Source: Phoronis pallida (taxonomy: Eukaryota > Phoronida > Phoronidae). From it: DNA of 18,630 nucleotides. Positions 9,413-16,300 of the stretch are shown here, piece after piece. The position numbers and the translations under genes were made by a program. Positions within the stretch are counted from its first letter, which is position 1. Each line of letters begins with the position of its first letter. A model generated the notes under the pieces. The model searched no databases. It saw only the letters and a list, made by a program, of their open reading frames with translations, and had not been told where the DNA came from. The stretch is taken from positions 1 through 18,630 of the forward strand of contig JAOXYC010185356.1 of the NCBI GenBank assembly GCA_028565715.1, given 5' to 3'.

Positions 9413-10247
9413 AGATCGACAAAAAAAGGAAAATTTGTTCCCATGTTCTCAGCACCCAGTTTCACTTCATTCAGATTTCAATCAGATTTGACAGATTTCA
9501 GAAATTTTAGTCGGCGAGTTTGGCGAATTTATTATTGAAGGATTATTGTTCACAACATTTTTCCAGTCTACAGGGTTTATGTGATATTCTTGAATGATTC
9601 ATAAATCTGAAAGTGAATGTTTGCGGGGTTAGTTTGGTCACACCCTCATCCTATACCTATGCTAATCTCTTCCCTGTGACCCTGGGGTCATTGGGACCAG
9701 TGTGGCAGTGTGAGCCACAAAGGTCCACACAACACTGTCAGTGTGTTTGGTGCATGTGATGAGTCCCAGCTCATTCTAACTAGCAACTTCAGTGTTTAGC
9801 GTAAAATCCTATCGGCGATCTGCCGCCATGTAAAATCCAATTGCTTTTAAACAAAACTTCGAAGACCACAACTTTCCCTAACATTAACGGATTTTCAAAA
9901 TTTTTGGTTTTTTGAGACCGTCTTGTTCATATCTTTCAGTTGTATAACACATTTATAATTTCCAAAAAAAATGTTTAAGTTTGAAGTTGCTAAATTCTAA
10001 CTACCTAACCTAGGCTTAATTTTTTTCATGTGAATTTCGGATGCATCTTTTCTCAGACTCTTATATGAATTGACTTTTTATAGCAGGGATGTTTATGCAT
10101 AAACTGAATCTAAATTGTTACATTTGGTATGATAAATATTCAACATTTTTTATTTTCAGTACTCCTTTAGGTAATCAGTTTCATGCAGAACCAGATTTAT
10201 CTTAAAACTAACAATAATGTTATCACCAATGATAACCAAAAGTTGAG
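9413..10247 (+). other. Probable 5' untranslated region and first intron of INPP4
   Basis: No coding frame that I can support. It holds a perfect TGACCCTGGGGTCA inverted repeat (9677-9690) and, next to it, a hairpin built from ggacc..gtgg and ccac..ggtcc (about 9695-9724). A candidate acceptor is at 10158-10159. The exact transcript start is unknown. Confidence 0.4.
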
Positions 10248-10362
10248 ATGAGATTCAATAATAAAGAACTAGGCAACATTGCCTTATATGGCACTGGTTT
10301 TGACAAAGAGGGCGTTCTTTACATAAAAGAAAAACAAGAAGGTTTATTCAAGAGGGGAGAAG
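10248..10362 (+). CDS. INPP4: INPP4 exon 1 (start)
   Basis: Encodes residues 1-38, MRFNNKELGNIALYGTGFDK onward, ending KRGE, plus one base of the next codon. This is the first strand of the PH domain. Donor G|GTAAGA. Confidence 0.85.
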
Positions 10363-13300
10363 GTAAGATGGGTTTTTAGATTTTTTTGTAATTTAAGTAT
10401 TTCACTATATATTACATACTGGCTATTAATAGCAATATTATGCGTAAAGATTTAGACAGAATTAGGATGGGCTGGATAGCTTAGTTGGTAGAGCATCTGA
10501 CCGGCAATCAGGGAGACCTGGGTTCGATTCCCAGTTCAGTTCAGATTTTGTTCTGTCTTTTCAAGTTCACTATATAACATGCAGTTTGTTTGTAGAAATA
10601 TTAATTCCACCTTAATATCATGTTACTGACATTTTAAGTGATTTTGAACTAGATTCAAAAATAATTGTACCTTTATTATTGTGCTGCTATTTATCTGATA
10701 AATTTTCTTGAATAGATTCTAAAATTATAGGAGGAATCAAGTCCCTTAAAAAGTGTTATTGCACATAACTTATAAAAAATTGAGGTCAATTTCAAACATT
10801 TGGAATAATGGTCTTGGTTATTGGTTTGCCTGTTTTAAGCAATATTTTTCATATTATTTGTTTTCAGCTTATATTGAAAGATGGTGCAAACTGAAAGGGA
10901 ACTTACTGTTTTACTTCAAGACCAAGGACAGTGTGAGTTCATGGATACTACTTGAATCTCAATGTAAATGAATCGCCCAACTTGTTTTAGACATTGATTG
11001 TTATATGTTTCAACGGGCACTTATTCTACATTTTTCAGTTACCTATTTTTATGATGGATCTTTCTGAATCAACTCAAGCTGTTGTGAAAGCTGTTTGCTC
11101 AAAGTTGTCATTAGATATTTCTGTTGTGACATAATTAATTATAGTATATGAGTCGAAGGGGCTGGAGTTCAGTCTAACAGACTAGGCAAAGGCTCTACCA
11201 CCAACTGAGCTATCAAAACCAACATTACAGATCAGCAAATAAATTGGGTCAAAAACTCAATGACATGTTCCTATACATTTGTACAATTTATTTGATGTTC
11301 CTGTCATATCTATTTTGATAGCTTAGTTTGTAGAGCACTTGCCTTGTCGGTATGCATTTTTTGAACTTAGTAAGTTGAACTTAGTGGTTAATAGTTTTAT
11401 GTCTGTGAACTTGTATTGTTTTGAATTTTTCAGCAATCTGAACCTGTGGGTTTGATTATACTGGAGAGATGTACTGTAGAACTAGATATGAAAGAAGAGA
11501 TGCAATTTTCATTTGAGTTAGGTAAGAGTCCCTTTAAATGTTGGTCTTTGTCCTCTAATTACAAGCCATTTATTAATTCATTATCCATCATAGATTGATA
11601 CTCTAATGAATTCATTAAGTAAAAGTCACTTTGGTGCTGACATAATTATGTCAGCACCTGATGGACTCTTATTAACACTGTGTTGTACTTATTTAAAGAA
11701 TATAATATTGACCTTAAAATGTTTCCAGGTTCAATTAATTAATTTCTGTTTCAACGTAAAAAGGTTTTTTGTGCGGCTTAATTGATTAATATTTTTTAAC
11801 CTTTTGACCCGAGTTGAATTTTTTTTTGAAAAGACACACTTATGGCATTACAATTAGCAAAGACTATGGTAGGAACTAGGTAGCTCAGTTAGTCGAGCAG
11901 CTGTCCTTCAAACAGGGAGTCATGGGTTAGATTACGATGAAATAAATTGTTCATTCTTACCAGAACATGATGTGTAGAATAGTTCACTTACTTGGAAAGT
12001 TTGCTTTTGATGACAGACGTTTCAGCCCAGCTACTCTGGACTTTTCTCGATGACTGATGACGTGTTTGTGGACTTCTTTCGACTGAGCACTTGATTATAC
12101 ACTGGCGCTAAAATTACTCTGCCATCTTGGTTCAACAGGGGGCGCTGTTTCCTGATGTTTATCGATTCCTTGACTTTTCGTGAATACCAGTGTTGTTCTA
12201 AAAACTCTAAAAACATTGGTAGAGAACAACACTGGTATTCACGAAAAATCAAGAAATCGATAAACATCAGGAAACAGCACCCCCTGTTGAACCAAGACGG
12301 CGGAGTAATTTTAGCGCCAGTGTATAATCAAGTGCTCAGTCGAAAGAAGTCCACAAACATGTCATCAGTCATTGAGAAAAGCCCAGAGTAGCTGTCATCA
12401 AAAGCAAACTTTCCAAGTAAGTGAACTATTCTACACGGGTTAGATTGATTTCCCAGTTGAGTTCCAAATTTTGTTAAAAATTCATCACTTTCGGCCAGTA
12501 AAAGCATACATTTATTTGTATCTCACATTCAGTGTTTGATGGGGACGAGAGAATTCAGAACATGGCGGCTACATCTGAACATGACAGAGATTCCTGGATT
12601 GAAGCGCTTCACATTGCTAGTTACGAGTGTATGCAGATGCAATTACAGAGTCTTCGAGAACAGATAAATGCACGCACGGGACGTGATCCTCTCATGAACC
12701 CGGAACCAACCACTCTTAATGATGACTCAGGTAATTAGAACTCTTTTTTAAAAAGTTGCTTTTTGGTTGTAAACCCAAACACTATTCTGCCACCCCCATT
12801 GTCATTTTTACAAAAGAAATTTCCAAAATATGTATTGCAGTTGCATTGGGATATGCCTTGAATCTTTATCTTTGCCTGAAATTTAAATACTCTTGTTACT
12901 CCAGAAACTTCATTTGGGCAGCCAGAGGTTTCTGACTGATGAAGTATCAATGCTGACCTACAAGATACTTTAGATCAACTGTTACTTGTTAAAACCACTT
13001 TTGAATGGAGGTAGTAATGCGGTTTGACGAGGGGAAATGATTTACTTGTGCCAAAAAGCGTTTGAAATAAACACAATTCGATTTTCAATTGCTAAATTGT
13101 AATGTATCGGGGATTTCCGAAAGAGCGCCTTGGGCGCTTTTTCGGAAAACAGCACTTTTTGAGTTGAAATATTTTCCACAAAGAGCGCCCATAAGGCTCA
13201 TTCAGGGAGGCAGAAATCCCCGGTACAACTTTTAGCAAAAGTTGAATAAAAATATACTTATTTTGTATGAAAAAAAGATCAAGTTTTTATTCTTTCTAGA

Positions 13301-16300
13301 CGAGCCAGATAATGATGATCCGTCAGTAGAAATGTGCTTCAGATGTGATGGTCTTCCAATGAATGCAGACCAAACTGGGCCTGACACATTCATATCAGTA
13401 TTTGTACTTACACCCCCATCTTCCAAATGGGTTCAGCTTACAAAAACAGAAGTCATAGAAGTGAGTTGAGTCTACTTGTCAAGGATAGGGTAGTCAATGA
13501 ACACTATTTGCCAGCCACACATTACATAATTCCGTCCCCGAGTTGAGTCCCCACCGATTTAACGTTGCCTGTAAATCTGGTTTCCGTGGGCATCGAGGTC
13601 GGAAAGAAACAGCCTCAGTTGCCCGCATAATCTTATTCTGGAATCTGACCTATTGTTCGAAGTTAATATGCGGCTAAATACGACAAACGCGCTAGCTTGG
13701 ATCAAAGATTAATGACACATAGTGACACCCCTAGGCTGACTTGGTCTTCCTATACAAATCTTGACCACAAAGTTACGTAACTTGTGCAAGTGAGCTACCT
13801 CATATTATTGGATTTCTCAGCTCAGGAGTCAAATGCCGTATAGGATGTCAAAATGTTTTCAATACAGTTGAGTCCTCGAGGAGATGCTTACCCAGTTTCT
13901 GTAAAATTAGTGAATTGGAATGAGTCCACTACCCTCTACAAGTATGTTGCAGGCTAACTCCACTGTCTTAACTGGTATTCTTTCTCACCCGAGTGAGTTG
14001 GATCAGTGCCAATTTTAACTGTTATATAATTGTCTTGTTCAACAACACAGATGACAGAAGGTTGGATCTGAACTGTGATCAAAAGTCAGATGATGTACCA
14101 ACGAAGGCAAATTCATTTAGTAGAAGTCACATGAGAAAAAAAAATCTATGAGCTTTAATTTTCACTTTTGGTCAAATTCCCCCTCCCTTTATGATTTGTT
14201 TTGTAAAGTTTTGAGAAATGACAAGTACACGAGTCAAAACCATAATATAATACTGTGAAACTCGCTATGCTTGATTTGTTAAGAAAATTCGTCTTGTCCT
14301 ATTATTTTTCAGAAAAATTGCAATCCATCGTTTTCCAAGACAGTCAGTTTTGCCATGATTGCCAATTCTTCAATCAAGACAAAGCTCAAACTAGTTTTAT
14401 ACAATGTCAGGGAGAGATTGACAAATACAGTAAGTTCACTGTTCATAAACTGATAAAATGTTGCTACAGCATATTGAATCCTAATAATCACTATTTTGTC
14501 GATTAAGGTTAGTTAAAAATCCTTCTTTTAAGAAGGATTTTTAACTAACCTTAATCGACAAAATAGTGATTATTAAGTTTCATAAGGCTGATACGATTCC
14601 TGTTTTCTTTTTTCTCACAATACTGAACACATTTAATTTTGACTTCCTCTATTGTATAACCTTAAGTTGAACAATTTTATTTAAGTTACTTTAATTTATT
14701 AAAATTTATGTATTCTCATAAAAAACGTAGTAGTTCCTCTTTCAAGCAAAGTTTGTTGAAAATATGTGAATGGACATCATTTCAGACCAATCAGCTTGGT
14801 ACAGTGCAGTTTTCGCTGATTGATCTTGTCTCCGCCGATAATAACCGTCTCCGGCTGACCATCAGTAACAATGAGCAGTTAGCTGTGGGCCATATTATTA
14901 TCATGGCTTGGGGTGAAGATATTGATGCAAACATTCCGTCTAGTTCTGGAGCAAATGCTAAGGTTTGTAAAACATTTTGATGATAAGATAATTTGATTCA
15001 GAAACTGGTGTTAACTAGTGTTGGAACGATTAATCGTGCCGGATTGCAGACAAGCGTGCAGGTTTTTGACATGACCGAAAATAAAGTAATTTTGATAGAC
15101 TGGGAAACTTATTTGAAGTCAACCCGGTCACGTTATCACCTTGTATGGTTTGTAGTAGGTGGCGCAAGCATGTATAATGTGGGGTAATGTTCCAAATGGT
15201 GAATTTTCAACATGGGAACATCAAAATTTCTGGATACATAATGACGTCATCATAATCGTAAAAATCGATTAATCCTCCGGGATATTTTTAACAATTCCTA
15301 AAACTAGTGTTAACATACTCAATTATGCAATAGTCGGCTTTTCTATATTTTCCATTTTCTCATACTCAAGAAATAAACTCCTTGCTTGAGCATGACAGTG
15401 AAAGTGTCTTTTCAAATTTGCCTATCGGACAGTTATTGTGTTATAAACAGCCTTGAAATTTGGTTGTTCTTGATTTTTTGTAAAGTCATTTTTTTACTCA
15501 TCTAACAGACAAAAATTGAGCAGTTAAAGAAAAAATATTTATAAATAATTATTCAATGTGTCTTTATTTACAGAATTCTCCAATACCAAAAAGGCCTCCA
15601 AGAAAGAGGGAAAAAACAAAAAGACGTGACATGCTCCGTCCCTTATATGATAACATAATATCTAAGTCATTTCGCTTCCCATCAACAGATGGCAATGAGA
15701 TCATTGTCACAGAATATCTCGGCGAAAGCAAGATAACATTTCATCTACCTCAACAATTAATGTAAGTTGCCGTGACAGCGAGACCTGTTTTTGATATTAC
15801 ATTTTTCTTCACATACGCTTATAATTATTTTATTGTCATGTTCTCCCACTTAGCAAAATTGTTATTAATAAAAGAAAAGCAGCGACAGTCTTCAACTTAA
15901 AAGTCTTGTTTCACAACCAAGCCTCTAGAAGGTTGGTTTTAAGTTGAAGACTTGTTTTTCTTATCAATTCTATTGTCCTTGTTTCACTATAAGTGAAGGA
16001 AGCATAGTTAATTATCCTCCCTTAACATAGTACTTTTCTTTTACAACATGTCGCTCTCAGATTTGCAACAGAAATGAAGTGGATGTTTTGTAAAAATGTC
16101 AAAAATATTTTTCAGTTTTGACAGTTGGGCAAGGCTTACATTGATTATTTGCTCTAATGTTAAATATAAATTGGTCACAGAGTTGAAAAAGATAAAATAA
16201 AATTATGATCGTATCCAGAGAAACGATAGTGATGTAGTGTGTGAAAGGCCATTTATTAAAATGACAGAAAATATGAACAAAACAATGAATACAAAATCTC

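Noticed and set aside
9677-9690. TGACCCTGGGGTCA palindrome as a nuclear-receptor element
   Set aside because: The half-sites face outward with a short spacer, an uncommon arrangement. A single match is not enough to call it.
12031-12391. Two long open frames on opposite strands with nearly identical protein sequence
   Set aside because: They are the two arms of the foldback element read on each strand. No known domain, and the match is explained by the inverted repeat.
14993-15187. Open frame of 64 codons as a possible extra INPP4 exon or a transposase fragment
   Set aside because: It lies inside the 291-bp hAT-type element, has no transposase motif, and exons 7 and 8 of INPP4 already join in frame.
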